Source of the DNA: Saprospiraceae bacterium UBA7687
GTDB taxonomy: Bacteria > Bacteroidota > Bacteroidia > Chitinophagales > Saprospiraceae
Direction: 5' to 3'
Assembly: GCA_002482845.1 (NCBI GenBank)
Contig: DLGT01000072.1
Coordinates: 2,696 to 66,695, forward strand
DNA: 64,000 nucleotides
Positions 43,405 to 53,353 of the stretch are shown piece after piece; the first letter of the stretch is position 1; every line of letters starts with the position of its first letter. The notes beneath the pieces were generated by a model, which saw only the letters and a program-made list of their open reading frames with translations, ran no database searches and was not told the DNA's origin. Position numbers and translations under genes: made by a program.

Positions 43405-43437
43405 GGCAGAGATCATCGGATGGTCTCTGCCTTTTTT
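43405..43437 (+). terminator. Rho-independent terminator of the LEA-like gene
   Basis: Perfect 8-bp stem ggcagaga / tctctgcc, extended by three more pairs, followed by tttttt; 33 bases past the stop codon. Confidence 0.85.
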
Positions 43438-43499
43438 ATAAAAAGTTCATGTGCTTACGTATGATTTTAAATATTTTGGCTTCTTAGTATTGTGATTGT

Positions 43500-43534
43500 A
43501 AAAAAGCGGGACCGAATTAGCATTCGAATCCCGC
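43500..43534 (-). terminator. Minus-strand terminator-like hairpin upstream of radA
   Basis: On the minus strand gcgggattcgaatgctaatt is followed by cggtcccgc and then TTTTTT: a 6-bp outer stem plus a 4-bp inner stem. There is no annotated minus-strand gene upstream of it; see findings. Confidence 0.5.
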
Positions 43535-43679
43535 ATAACCCCAAAAAACCAATTGAAAACAATTTACGTTTACTACTCCACTTTTGGAACAATTTATGTA
43601 TTTTATCAATTTCTATTCTTGAGACGAACAATTTCCAAAAAATCACATATTTTGATTGTAAAATTGTAAAAAATAAATT

Positions 43680-45050
43680 TTGAAAGTAAAAACCAGCTTT
43701 TTTTGTAATAATTGTGGATCAGAGTCGCCAAAGTGGATTGGAAAATGTCCTTCATGCAATGAATGGAATACCTACATAGAAGAAGTCATAGATAAAAAAT
43801 CTGCAAAATCTGACACTGAAAAAGTGTGGCGAGATCCACATAAGGAAAAAGTCACACCCAAAAAACTGGATGATGTCTCAGCGCTTTCATCGCATAGAAT
43901 AAATACATATGATTCTGAATTAAACAGAGCGTTAGGTGGAGGTTTGGTTTCAGGGTCCATCATTTTAGTTGGTGGTCAACCTGGCATCGGAAAATCTACC
44001 TTGTTATTACAACTGGCACTTAGACAACAGAAAAAAGTATTGTATGTATCTGGCGAAGAAAGTGAAGAACAGATCAAAATGCGCGCTGATAGAGTAGGAC
44101 ACAAAAATCCAGAATGTTATATTTACACGGAAGTAAATGTCAATAATCTCCTCAAAGAAGCCAATAAACTTCAGCCCGAGATCATAATCATAGATTCCAT
44201 ACAGACACTCATTAGTCCATATATTGAAAGTACTCCTGGTAGTATCTCTCAAGTTCGTGAGTGCACAGGCGAACTACAACGTTATGCCAAAGAAACCAAT
44301 ATTCCTATCTTCATCATTGGTCACATTACAAAGGAAGGTGGTATTGCTGGCCCTAAACTTTTAGAACATATTGTAGACGTGGTATTACAATTTGAAGGAG
44401 ACCAACATTATGCTTACCGAATTCTCAGAACACTCAAAAACAGGTTTGGATCTACGGATGAGATAGGCATTTATGCAATGGATGCTTTTGGTTTAAGAGA
44501 AATCACTAACCCATCTGAACTATTAATTTCACCAAACGATGACAAGCTTAGCGGTAGCGCCATAGCTGCATCAGTGGAAGGTCTCAGGCCTCTGCTCATT
44601 GAAACCCAAGCGCTAGTAAGTCCTGCTATCTATGGTACACCACAGCGATCTGCCACAGGATTTGATCTTAGACGATTGTCAATGTTGCTTGCTGTCTTAG
44701 AAAAAAGATGTGGGCTTCCCTTTGGTCAAAATGATGTTTTCCTGAACATTGCTGGTGGTATCAAAGTCACTGACCCTTCTATTGACCTCGCTGTTGTGTC
44801 TGCACTAATATCTTCATTACAAGATATTTATGTCAGCAAAAAGATATGTTTTGCAGGTGAAGTCGGTCTTTCTGGTGAGATTCGTCCTGTGAGTAGAGCA
44901 GAACAAAGAATTCAGGAAGCTAGTAGATTGGGCTTCGAAACGATTTATATCTCTAAATACAAGTCCGACCTTGTGCAAGGCAAAAAATTTGATATCGAGA
45001 TCAAAACCCTGACCAAAATTGATGATTTGCTCAATGAAGTATTTGCTTAA
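43680..45050 (+). CDS. radA: DNA repair protein RadA
   Basis: A 456-residue RadA (Sms). It has the N-terminal zinc ribbon with Cys9, Cys12, Cys23 and Cys26, the RecA-like core with Walker A GGQPGIGKST at residues 98-107, the RadA-specific LKNRFGSTDEIGIY segment, and the C-terminal Lon-protease-like domain. RadA helps process branched recombination intermediates. Translation appears to start at TTG (43680); the zinc-ribbon start leaves no room for a later codon. Its stop overlaps the next gene by one base. Confidence 0.95.
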   Translation: MKVKTSFFCNNCGSESPKWIGKCPSCNEWNTYIEEVIDKKSAKSDTEKVWRDPHKEKVTPKKLDDVSALSSHRINTYDSELNRALGGGLVSGSIILVGGQPGIGKSTLLLQLALRQQKKVLYVSGEESEEQIKMRADRVGHKNPECYIYTEVNVNNLLKEANKLQPEIIIIDSIQTLISPYIESTPGSISQVRECTGELQRYAKETNIPIFIIGHITKEGGIAGPKLLEHIVDVVLQFEGDQHYAYRILRTLKNRFGSTDEIGIYAMDAFGLREITNPSELLISPNDDKLSGSAIAASVEGLRPLLIETQALVSPAIYGTPQRSATGFDLRRLSMLLAVLEKRCGLPFGQNDVFLNIAGGIKVTDPSIDLAVVSALISSLQDIYVSKKICFAGEVGLSGEIRPVSRAEQRIQEASRLGFETIYISKYKSDLVQGKKFDIEIKTLTKIDDLLNEVFA

Positions 45051-45490
45051 TGGATAATCCACAGAATCTGATACAGCTTTCTCAAACGAACCCAATCATT
45101 TTGTATGATGGTGAATGTTATTTATGTGACAATACTGTTCAGTTTATTCTAAAAAGAGACAGAAATAGCCTTTTTAGATTTTGTTCGCTTCAGGATGCCA
45201 TTAGATATTCTGATTTATCCACTCTTCCTGACATAGCAAACAAAAATTCAGTATTACTAATCCATAAAGGAATAATTTCTGAGAAAAGTGATGCTGTTGT
45301 AAACACCATGAAGCTACTTGGTGGATGGTTATTTGGTCTAGGATATTTGTCGTCCATTTTGCCTAAATTTTTCGGAAACGCTATATATAACTTCATAGCT
45401 AGAAATAGGTACAGATGGTTTGGCAAAAGTGATACTTGTTTGATACCTAATCCTATGTACAAATCTCAGTTTCTAAACCTAGATCTATAA
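45050..45490 (+). CDS. Thiol-disulfide oxidoreductase of the DCC (DUF393) family
   Basis: A 146-residue protein. IILYDGECYLCDNTVQF carries the D-G-x-C-x-x-C motif with Cys23 and Cys26 that names the DCC family. The last part (NRYRWFGKSDTCLIPN) is typical of Bacteroidota members. A redox role is assumed, with no proven substrate. The start codon overlaps the stop codon of radA (TAATG), so the pair is translationally coupled. Confidence 0.88.
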   Translation: MDNPQNLIQLSQTNPIILYDGECYLCDNTVQFILKRDRNSLFRFCSLQDAIRYSDLSTLPDIANKNSVLLIHKGIISEKSDAVVNTMKLLGGWLFGLGYLSSILPKFFGNAIYNFIARNRYRWFGKSDTCLIPNPMYKSQFLNLDL

Positions 45491-45512
45491 AGAGCGCTTA
45501 AAGACCATACCC

Positions 45513-46754
45513 TCAATTCTGTATAACCTTATATATCAATTCATTACAATTTTCACGACGAAATACCTTTTGGGCTACTTTTCTAATATCTTCGGCAGTT
45601 ACCTTTTGGTATCTTTCGGCTTCATCATTAATCCACGCCGCATCACCCAAAACTTCAAAATAAGCTAGACTTATTGCTTTATTAAGTACACTCACTTCTG
45701 AAAAAACTAGGCTACTCTCCACACTATTTTTAAGTTTGGTAAGTTCTGATTCAGAAATCAATTCAGTTTTAAGAATTTCTAATTCTGCTTCAATCGCAGC
45801 TTTTGCTTGATCAAGTGTTACGCCTGGCATCGTTTTGCCTTCAATTATAAATAGTCCTGGATCCGTTGTACCTGAAATAAAAGCATCTATGGTACTAAAT
45901 AATTGCTGCTCTTTATATAATCTCTGATAAAATCTAGAAGACCTTCCATTGGATAAGACATCTGAAAGTAAGTCACATGCGTAATATTCATCTGAGAGTC
46001 GGCCAGCCATATGGAAAGCTTGATATATTGCGTCATGCGGGACATCCTGCTCAAGTACAACCTGTCTAAATTCTTCTTGAACAGGCTCATGGAGTATAGC
46101 TTGTTTTTGGTAATTTCCTGCTGGAATCTCTCCAAACCATTTTTCTGCAAGGTGTTTGCCCTTTTCTATGGTAACATTGCCTGCTAAAACAAGGACAGCA
46201 TTATCTGGTCTATAATAATTATAAAAAAACGCTTTCACCTGATCTAAATCTGCTTCCGATATGTGTGACATTTCTTTACCTATGGTAGGCCACTGATAAG
46301 GATGAATTTTATAAGCTAGTCTGCTCAAGTGGTGCCACATATCGCCGTAAGGTTCGTTTAAGCATGTTTCTTTAAACTCTTCGATAACGACTTTTTTTTG
46401 CGTCTGGAGTGATTTTTTGCTAAATTTCAGTTGTAACATTCTATCGGACTCCAACCATAATGCTGTTTCAATATTTTCAGCTGGTAAAATCTCATAAAAA
46501 TTAGTCAAATCTGTATTGGTAAATGCATTATTTTCACCACCTGCAGTTTGTATTGGGTCATCAAAATCAGGGATATTTATAGAGCCTCCAAACATCAAAT
46601 GTTCAAATAAATGTGCAAAACCTGTATTGGTAGGTTCTTCATTTTTTGATCCTACATCATAGACTAGATTGACAGCTACCATCGGTGTAGACGTATCCTC
46701 ATGGATGATGACTCGTAGCCCATTTTCTAATTGAAATTTTACAAACTCTATCAC
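45513..46754 (-). CDS. M16-family zinc metallopeptidase
   Basis: A 413-residue M16 peptidase subunit (single half, as in bacterial two-subunit types and processing-peptidase relatives). The inverted zinc motif is HLFEHLMF with His48, Glu51 and His52, and the downstream ETCLNEPYG segment contains the third ligand. It has no signal peptide. It is probably a cytosolic or periplasm-facing oligopeptidase; without a clear partner half in the window it is not certain whether it works as a homodimer. It converges with the DCC gene with a 22-base gap. Confidence 0.9.
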   Translation of the reverse strand: MIEFVKFQLENGLRVIIHEDTSTPMVAVNLVYDVGSKNEEPTNTGFAHLFEHLMFGGSINIPDFDDPIQTAGGENNAFTNTDLTNFYEILPAENIETALWLESDRMLQLKFSKKSLQTQKKVVIEEFKETCLNEPYGDMWHHLSRLAYKIHPYQWPTIGKEMSHISEADLDQVKAFFYNYYRPDNAVLVLAGNVTIEKGKHLAEKWFGEIPAGNYQKQAILHEPVQEEFRQVVLEQDVPHDAIYQAFHMAGRLSDEYYACDLLSDVLSNGRSSRFYQRLYKEQQLFSTIDAFISGTTDPGLFIIEGKTMPGVTLDQAKAAIEAELEILKTELISESELTKLKNSVESSLVFSEVSVLNKAISLAYFEVLGDAAWINDEAERYQKVTAEDIRKVAQKVFRRENCNELIYKVIQN

Positions 46755-46814
46755 ACTTATTAATTATTATCTTGATTTAAATCTTATTGTTGTATTTCTT
46801 TGGGAAGTTTTCAA

Positions 46815-47513
46815 TTAGTCTTCGTCATCTGATGCATTTTTACTTTGTTTGGTTCTTCCTTCTATGACCAATACAATTTCACCTTTTGCTGGTTTGGCTG
46901 TATAATAAGCAATAGCATCGATTACAGACCGAGTATTGAACTCTTCAAATACCTTGCTAATCTCCCTGGCCACACATACCCGTCGATCCTCACCTAGATA
47001 TTCTTTGACCTCCTCTAGGCATTTCATTAGCCTATGTGGCGATTCATAAAGGATGATGGTTACATCTAGTTGAGACAAATATTTCCATCTAGTCTGTCGC
47101 CCCTTTTTGTGTGGAAGAAATCCTTCAAAATAAAACTTATCTGTCGTCATTCCCGATGACACCAATGCAGGTACAAAAGCTGTGGCACCTGGCAAACAAG
47201 ATACTTTGATATCATGAGCCTGACATTCTCTCACTAACAAATAACCTGGGTCTGATATGCCAGGCGTACCTGCATCAGAAATCAAAGCCATTTTTTTACC
47301 TTGTTGTAGATGATCTATGATGTTTTTTAGTGCCTTATGCTCGTTAAAAGCATGAAATGACCAAAGTGGTTTATCAATATTAAAATGCTTTAATAGTTTC
47401 CCGCTAGTCCGAGTATCCTCAGAAAGTATGACATCACATTCGTTCAGAACATTGATAGCTCTGAATGTCATATCTTCGAGATTGCCTATAGGAGTGGGGA
47501 CTAGATACAGCAT
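46815..47513 (-). CDS. rsmI: 16S rRNA (cytidine1402-2'-O)-methyltransferase
   Basis: A 232-residue tetrapyrrole-methylase-fold enzyme. MLYLVPTPIGNLEDMTFRA is the universal N-terminus, so the ATG at 47513 is chosen over an in-frame start at 47570. LISDAGTPGISDPGYLLV (SAM site) and GCLPGATA-like SCLPGATAFVPALVSSG are present, and the segment ILYESPHRLMKCLEE is characteristic. It 2'-O-methylates C1402 in 16S rRNA. The C-terminal tail ends in acidic residues. It is upstream of the M16 gene, on the same strand, 60 bp apart. Confidence 0.95.
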   Translation of the reverse strand: MLYLVPTPIGNLEDMTFRAINVLNECDVILSEDTRTSGKLLKHFNIDKPLWSFHAFNEHKALKNIIDHLQQGKKMALISDAGTPGISDPGYLLVRECQAHDIKVSCLPGATAFVPALVSSGMTTDKFYFEGFLPHKKGRQTRWKYLSQLDVTIILYESPHRLMKCLEEVKEYLGEDRRVCVAREISKVFEEFNTRSVIDAIAYYTAKPAKGEIVLVIEGRTKQSKNASDDED

Positions 47514-47625
47514 AACAAATCGTATAATTAAGTAAGTGTCATTTTGTTTATGACCAAAAATGTCTTGCAAAAGTAATCATATACCTTTTAGAAGTGCAAA
47601 AAACATTAAATTAACGTTAAAATTG

Positions 47626-47633
47626 TATTTTTG
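47626..47633 (+). promoter_or_regulatory. Candidate -7 promoter box (TATTTTTG) for the CHU_C gene
   Basis: TATTTTTG, 182 bases before the start at 47816, implying a long leader; the -33 box is not clear. Confidence 0.3.
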
Positions 47634-47815
47634 TCAGTGCATTCATTGTGTTTTTGTCGTCTTTATGTAGGAATTGAGTCAACAGTTTATAGCAATATTG
47701 CGTTATTAAAAGCATAGTAAAGTTACTAGTTAGAAATATCAAGGCAAATATTTAGTTTTCTAAAAGCAAATGATGGAGAATTTCCAGCTTTACACTTAAA
47801 TTTTAAAGAGAAAAA

Positions 47816-49954
47816 ATGAATTTCAAAAACCGCTACATATCAAGATTTAAAGGCAAAACCTTCATATTAGTAATAATATTGTCATCAATAACATTTTTAG
47901 GATCGGCCCAAGTTCTTAATGATGATTGTAGATTTGCTACAGCTTTACCAAGTTCTGATAATTATTGTTCGGCAGATGGCCAGTTTTCCAATCTAGGTGC
48001 GAATGTAGATCAAGAGTTTACTAATGGCTGTGTTGCACTCCAGTGGGAAAATGGTGTTTGGTTTAGTTTCGTCCCGCGAGAACCAGCAGTTTTGATTAGG
48101 GTATTTGGATCAGGTCAGGGAGGCACACTCAGAAACCCAAAAATTGTATTATTCGAAAGCTGCTTAGAATATTTACAATGTTCTCCAGGTAAAGAATTAG
48201 GACTTGACGAGTTAGTAGTGTCTGATCTCAGCATTGGTCAGACATATTTTATCATGGTAGAATCATCTATTGGTGGCGAAGGTACATTCAAATTATGTAT
48301 TGATGATTTTATCCCTACTCCTTCGCCAGAGTCAGATTGTGATGAAGCGGTCATATTGTGCGATAAATCACCTTTTAAAGTTGCAAGTCTTACAAGTATA
48401 GGAAATGACAGAAATGAAATCGAGCCTAATAATTGTATAGCGGAAGAATTCGCCTCATCTTGGTATAAATGGACTTGTGATGAGCCAGGTTCTTTGACTT
48501 TTACATTAACTCCAAATAATCATAGAGGTCCCAACTTTATTTCTGACGATATTGATTTTGCTGTTTACGAACTCCCAAATGGCATTGACAATTGTAATGG
48601 GAAGGTATTACTTCGTTGTATGGCCTCAGGTGCCAATGGTACGGGAGGTGCTACAGATCCATTACCTACTTGGATAAGTTGTAACGGCCCAACAGGTCTA
48701 ATGATAGGTGATCCAGATATTACAGAAGCTCCAGGATGTCAACCGGGAAACAATAATTTTGTATCAGCGCTCAATATGGAAACAGGAAAATCGTATGTAT
48801 TGATTATTAATAATTTCAGTAGATCTGGACTTGGTTTCGCCATTGAATTTGGCGGCACTGGTACTTTCCTAGGACCCAAACCAGACTTTGAGATCAATGC
48901 AAATAATGCTTTTGAATGTGATAAAACGATTCAATTTACAAATACATCCGTATCAGAGACAGACCCAATCGTGAGCTACAACTGGAATTTCGGAGATCGG
49001 TCCGTGCCAAATCGTGCACAAGGTTTCGGTCCATATGACGTATTGTATGAATCTTTTGGAAATAAAATAGCAGCACTAACAGTAGAAAGTAGCCGCGGAT
49101 GCACTGTCACAAAAATAGTAGATTTTTTTGTGGACCCATGTTGCAAAGATACAAGTACACTTGCACTTAATGCACAGGTAGTAGACCTTCGTTGCTTTAA
49201 TATACCAGAAGGACAGATTCTAGCGAGCGGTGAACGAGGATCTCCTGAATATATGTATAGCTTAAATGGTGGCCCTTTCCAACCCAACCCATTATTTCCA
49301 AATCTAGATATTGGAAATTATACCTTGACAGTTCAAGACATAAAAGGATGTACCCAATTCTTAGATACCATCATAAATGAACCACCGCCAATAATAGTGG
49401 ATGCAGGAATTGACCAAGAGATTGAGCTAGGCGAGACCATAAATCTGAATGGATCATTTGAGTCATTCAATGAAGTAGATAGCTTATTTTGGACTCCATC
49501 GGCAGATATTGAAATTAATGGAATTGAAGATCCTATTGCTTTTCCCAAATCTACTACTACTTATACCTTTACAGTGACAGACGAAAATGGATGTACAGAA
49601 GATGCCATGGTGACCATTAGGGTAATTAAAAATTATGAACTCCATGCTCCCAATATTTTTAGACCCAATGAAGATTTAAATAATGACTTCTTTAATGTTT
49701 GGGGTAATCGTGGTATTAAGTATGTCGAGCTTCTAGAAGTCTATGATAGATGGGGCAATCTTGTCTATCAAGGAAAAGATATTAGAATACCTAATGGAAA
49801 TGGTGAGCTGATCATCAATGATACAAACAATGGTTGGGATGGAAATTTTAATGGTAAACCAATGAATCCAGGAATATTTGCATGGAGGGCTCTTGTAAGA
49901 TTTATCGATGATTATACCATGAATTACGCTGGTGATCTTACCTTAGTGCGATAA
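47816..49954 (+). CDS. Secreted multidomain protein with type IX (CHU_C) C-terminal domain
   Basis: A 712-residue exported protein. A signal peptide is at residues 1-31 (ILVIILSSITFLGSAQ). Two PPC-like beta domains follow (ending near residues 165 and 345), then a PKD domain (YNWNFGDRS, about 355-440), a SprB-type repeat (RCFNIPEGQILASGERG, about 455-515), a further Ig-like domain, and a C-terminal CHU_C gliding-motility domain (from about 612: APNIFRPNEDLNNDFF, then VYDRWGNLVYQ, GWDGNFNGKPMNPGIFAW). The C-terminus directs export by the type IX system and surface attachment. lptC follows after 16 bp. Confidence 0.9.
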   Translation: MNFKNRYISRFKGKTFILVIILSSITFLGSAQVLNDDCRFATALPSSDNYCSADGQFSNLGANVDQEFTNGCVALQWENGVWFSFVPREPAVLIRVFGSGQGGTLRNPKIVLFESCLEYLQCSPGKELGLDELVVSDLSIGQTYFIMVESSIGGEGTFKLCIDDFIPTPSPESDCDEAVILCDKSPFKVASLTSIGNDRNEIEPNNCIAEEFASSWYKWTCDEPGSLTFTLTPNNHRGPNFISDDIDFAVYELPNGIDNCNGKVLLRCMASGANGTGGATDPLPTWISCNGPTGLMIGDPDITEAPGCQPGNNNFVSALNMETGKSYVLIINNFSRSGLGFAIEFGGTGTFLGPKPDFEINANNAFECDKTIQFTNTSVSETDPIVSYNWNFGDRSVPNRAQGFGPYDVLYESFGNKIAALTVESSRGCTVTKIVDFFVDPCCKDTSTLALNAQVVDLRCFNIPEGQILASGERGSPEYMYSLNGGPFQPNPLFPNLDIGNYTLTVQDIKGCTQFLDTIINEPPPIIVDAGIDQEIELGETINLNGSFESFNEVDSLFWTPSADIEINGIEDPIAFPKSTTTYTFTVTDENGCTEDAMVTIRVIKNYELHAPNIFRPNEDLNNDFFNVWGNRGIKYVELLEVYDRWGNLVYQGKDIRIPNGNGELIINDTNNGWDGNFNGKPMNPGIFAWRALVRFIDDYTMNYAGDLTLVR

Positions 49955-49970
49955 TAGTAATTACATAAGT

Positions 49971-50561
49971 ATGTCATCAAATTCAACAATGCAAATCCTA
50001 AAACTATTTTATGGGCTTTTAGTAGTACTAGGTTTTTCAGCTTGTAGTAATGAAGTAGAAGAAATCAACCAACTATTGGCAGAAGATTTACAAACTAATG
50101 TGGAGCGTGGTAAAAATATAAGAATATTCTACAGCGATTCAGCATCAGTCAAAGTGATCATCAATGCGCCTGTTTTAGAAAGATACAATGCTTATAATGA
50201 CTCAAAGGATGTTTTCCCGAAAGGGATACTTATTGAGTTTCTTAACGAACAAAAAGTAGTGGACAGTTGGCTCAAAGCAGATAATGCCGTGAGAGAAGCT
50301 CGTACATCTAAAGTGACCGCAAAAGGAAATGTCATCTTTTACAATGCCAAAAATGAAAAACTTGAGACGCCAGAACTCATTTGGGACGAAAAAGAAAGAA
50401 TAGTTTACACAGAAAAAATAGTCAGAATCACACAAGCGGAGAAAGGAGATACTACATATGGCTTTGGCTTTCAGGCAAATCAAGACTTTAGCCGTATAGA
50501 AATTAAGAAAAAAGTACAGGGCAAAATGAATGTTACTGATTTTGTCAGTCTAATTGACTAA
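49971..50561 (+). CDS. lptC: LPS export protein LptC
   Basis: A 196-residue LptC. The N-terminus is a membrane segment ending in a lipobox (LVVLGFSAC), so the Bacteroidota form is a lipoprotein. The rest is a beta-jellyroll with ASVKVIINAPVLERY, FPKGILIEF and KVTAKGNVIFYNAKNEKLETPELIW, close to the OstA/LptC fold that bridges LptB2FG and LptA. It belongs to an operon with the CHU_C gene and the gldE-like gene (gaps 16 and 22 bp). Confidence 0.88.
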   Translation: MSSNSTMQILKLFYGLLVVLGFSACSNEVEEINQLLAEDLQTNVERGKNIRIFYSDSASVKVIINAPVLERYNAYNDSKDVFPKGILIEFLNEQKVVDSWLKADNAVREARTSKVTAKGNVIFYNAKNEKLETPELIWDEKERIVYTEKIVRITQAEKGDTTYGFGFQANQDFSRIEIKKKVQGKMNVTDFVSLID

Positions 50562-50583
50562 TTTTGCGCGATAATTAAGATAA

Positions 50584-51861
50584 ATGACCATTTATATAAT
50601 TTTAGTTATTTTTATGTTGATTTTATCAGCATTCTTTTCAGGAAGTGAAATCGCCTACTTATCTGCAAATAAACTTAGTGTAGAAGTACTAAAGAATAAA
50701 GGATCCAAAAGAGGACGTATACTAACTGCCCTTTATAATGATCCGAAATCCTTCCTAAGTACCATGCTTGTAGGCAATAATATAGTACTAGTAATGTACA
50801 CTATATTTTTTAGCCAACTACTTACGCCAATTTTAGAAATCATACTACCATCCAATTCATTTACAATTTCGTTTACGACTACTATTATATTAACTTTGAT
50901 AATCTTAGTTTTTGGTGAATTTATACCCAAAACAATATTTAGACTGTATGCAAATGAATTGATCTTTAGATTAGCTTATTTCTTAAATTTCTTTAAATGG
51001 ATATTATTAATACCAAGTTGGATACTGACAAAAACGTCTAATCTTGTTATTAAAGTAATTTTCGGAAATGTACAAACAGACAGTGAAACAAGTATTACTA
51101 AACTCGATCTAGAACATTACATAAATTCTAATGTCAATGAAGAAAAAGAAATAGATAAAGAAATCCTATCCAATGCTCTTAATCTCCATCAGTTGAAGGT
51201 AAGAGAATGCATGATTCCGAGAAATGAAATCGTATTTATTGATAAAAACGACGATATACCTACGGTTAAAGAAACTTTCATTTCTTCCAAACACTCTAGA
51301 CTTATAGTTGTGGATGGCGATATCGAAAATGTAATAGGCTATCTTCACCATCAACAATTATTTAAAAATCCAGCAAGCATTAAGAGACACATCATGGATA
51401 TTGAATACATTCCTGATGTCATGAATGTACAAGATCTGATGTATAAGTTCATAAAAAGTAGTACCAATATAGCTTGTGTAGTAGATGAGTTCGGAGGGAC
51501 TGCAGGTATTATTACCTTGGAAGATATTCTAGAAGAAATTTTTGGAGAAATTGCAGATGAACACGATGAAGAAGAATTTACAGAAACCGTTATATCTGAA
51601 AATGAATTTATCTTTTCAGGTAGACTTGAACTCAGTTATCTAAATAGTAAATATGAAAATCTAAATTTACCAGAAGAAGAATACGTTACTTTGTCAGGTT
51701 ATATAGTAATGACACATGGAAGTATTCCAGAAGTTGGTGAAGAAATCACTTTAGACAACTACAAATTTATCATCATTTCTAAGTCTGATACCAAAGTTGA
51801 TGAAGTGAGAGTTATTAAAAATAGTACACATTCAGACAAAAATCTTGAAGAAACTATTTAG
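50584..51861 (+). CDS. CNNM/CorC-family transporter, GldE-like
   Basis: A 425-residue protein with an N-terminal DUF21 membrane domain (about four helices: residues 2-22, 60-85, 95-115, 120-150), then a CBS pair (LKVRECMIPRNEIVFIDKN and CVVDEFGGTAGIITLEDILEEIFGEI), and a C-terminal CorC/HlyC domain (SGRLELSYLNSKYENLNLPEEEYVTLSGY). In Bacteroidota this architecture includes GldE, which is coupled to gliding and lipoprotein handling. It follows lptC with a short gap. Possible ion-transport role; not proven. Confidence 0.85.
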   Translation: MTIYIILVIFMLILSAFFSGSEIAYLSANKLSVEVLKNKGSKRGRILTALYNDPKSFLSTMLVGNNIVLVMYTIFFSQLLTPILEIILPSNSFTISFTTTIILTLIILVFGEFIPKTIFRLYANELIFRLAYFLNFFKWILLIPSWILTKTSNLVIKVIFGNVQTDSETSITKLDLEHYINSNVNEEKEIDKEILSNALNLHQLKVRECMIPRNEIVFIDKNDDIPTVKETFISSKHSRLIVVDGDIENVIGYLHHQQLFKNPASIKRHIMDIEYIPDVMNVQDLMYKFIKSSTNIACVVDEFGGTAGIITLEDILEEIFGEIADEHDEEEFTETVISENEFIFSGRLELSYLNSKYENLNLPEEEYVTLSGYIVMTHGSIPEVGEEITLDNYKFIIISKSDTKVDEVRVIKNSTHSDKNLEETI

Positions 51862-52061
51862 ATTAACAAGTATTGATAGAAAAATTCGCAAAATTACTTA
51901 AAGTTACATCAGACAAACTGTGATTTATAATCATCTACTAATCCATGATTAAAACATAAAACTAATCTTACATGCGAATTGATGCAAAAATTATTCTGAC
52001 TTTAGAACAATATTTTTATAAAGTTTAATTAAAAGCCGTCCTACATTAAACAAAATAGTGT

Positions 52062-52069
52062 TACTTTTG
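52062..52069 (+). promoter_or_regulatory. Candidate -7 promoter box (TACTTTTG) for the isc cluster
   Basis: TACTTTTG, 28 bases before the iscS ATG at 52098; -33 box not clear. Confidence 0.45.
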
Positions 52070-52097
52070 TATTTAGATTTAATATAATTAAGAAATA

Positions 52098-53321
52098 ATG
52101 AGTGATAAGAGATTAGTTTATCTTGACAATAATGCCACCACACCGACGGATCCAAGAGCAGTAGAAGCAATGCTACCATATTTTTATGAAATACCTGGTA
52201 ATGCTGCTAGTAGAAATCATCCATTCGGTTGGAAGGCAGAAGAAGCTGTAGATTATGCACGTGAACAAATTGCAGACTTACTTGCTGTTGATTCTAAAGA
52301 AATCATATTTACATCAGGTGCTACAGAATCTGACAACTTAGCTATCAAAGGTATTTTTGAAATGTATGCTGGTAAGGGTAACCATATTATCACTACCAAA
52401 ACAGAACATAAAGCAGTGCTCGATGCTTGTAAAAAAGTAGAGAAAATGGGTGGACAAGTGACTTACCTAGATGTACAACATGATGGATTAATAGATCTTG
52501 TAGAACTAGAAGCAGCCATAACTGATAAAACCATTTTGATTTCAATCATGTGGGCAAATAATGAGACAGGCGTCATCCAACCAATGAAAGAAATTGGAGA
52601 TATCTGTCAAAAACATGGTATTCTTTTCATGAGCGATGCTACCCAAGCCGTAGGAAAAATCACCACACATCCTAAGGAAGTAGGTGTCCATTTAATGGCA
52701 TTTACATCACACAAGATGTATGGCCCTAAAGGTGTAGGAGCACTTTTCGTAAATAGAAAAAATCCAAGGGTCAAAGTTACTGCTCAGATGGATGGTGGAG
52801 GCCATGAAAGAGGCATGAGATCAGGAACACTTAATGTTCCTGGAATTGTAGGTTTCGGTAAAGCAGCTGCCATTGCTAAAGAAGAAATGCACAAAGATGC
52901 TGCTAGACTTGCTATACTAAGGGATAAGTTAGAAAAAGCATACATGGACACGCTAGAAGAAGTGTATATCAATGGCAATGTTAATCACAGAATGCCACAT
53001 GTTACCAATATTTCTTTCAAACATGTAGAAGGGGAAGGTTTAATGATGACGTTTAACCAAAACATTGCTGTTTCATCAGGTTCGGCTTGTACATCAGCAT
53101 CTCTAGAGCCATCATATGTGCTTGTAGCTTTAGGTCTTGGTGATGATTTGGCGCATTCTTCTATCAGGTTTAGTCTTGGTAGATTTACAACGGATGAAGA
53201 TATCGAGTATGCTATCAAAGCTGTAACTGCGGGAGTAAATCATATGAGAGACTTAAGTCCGATTTGGGAAATGTATAAAGAAGGTGTAGACTTGGAGTCA
53301 GTCCAATGGTCAGAGCATTAA
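52098..53321 (+). CDS. iscS: Cysteine desulfurase
   Basis: A 407-residue group I cysteine desulfurase. PLP lysine Lys206 is in FTSHKMYGPKG and the persulfide Cys331 is in SSGSACTSAS. The N-terminal YLDNNATTPTDPRAVEAM is typical of IscS/NifS. It takes sulfur from cysteine and passes it to the IscU scaffold. It heads the iscS-iscU-iscA cluster; no iscR regulator was seen upstream. Confidence 0.97.
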   Translation: MSDKRLVYLDNNATTPTDPRAVEAMLPYFYEIPGNAASRNHPFGWKAEEAVDYAREQIADLLAVDSKEIIFTSGATESDNLAIKGIFEMYAGKGNHIITTKTEHKAVLDACKKVEKMGGQVTYLDVQHDGLIDLVELEAAITDKTILISIMWANNETGVIQPMKEIGDICQKHGILFMSDATQAVGKITTHPKEVGVHLMAFTSHKMYGPKGVGALFVNRKNPRVKVTAQMDGGGHERGMRSGTLNVPGIVGFGKAAAIAKEEMHKDAARLAILRDKLEKAYMDTLEEVYINGNVNHRMPHVTNISFKHVEGEGLMMTFNQNIAVSSGSACTSASLEPSYVLVALGLGDDLAHSSIRFSLGRFTTDEDIEYAIKAVTAGVNHMRDLSPIWEMYKEGVDLESVQWSEH

Positions 53322-53353
53322 TTATAAATCGTTAAATTTAAAAACAATAAGTC

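Noticed and set aside
43506..43537. tRNA-like attcgaatcccgc
   Set aside because: No acceptor, D or anticodon arm can be drawn around it; it is better explained by the hairpin.
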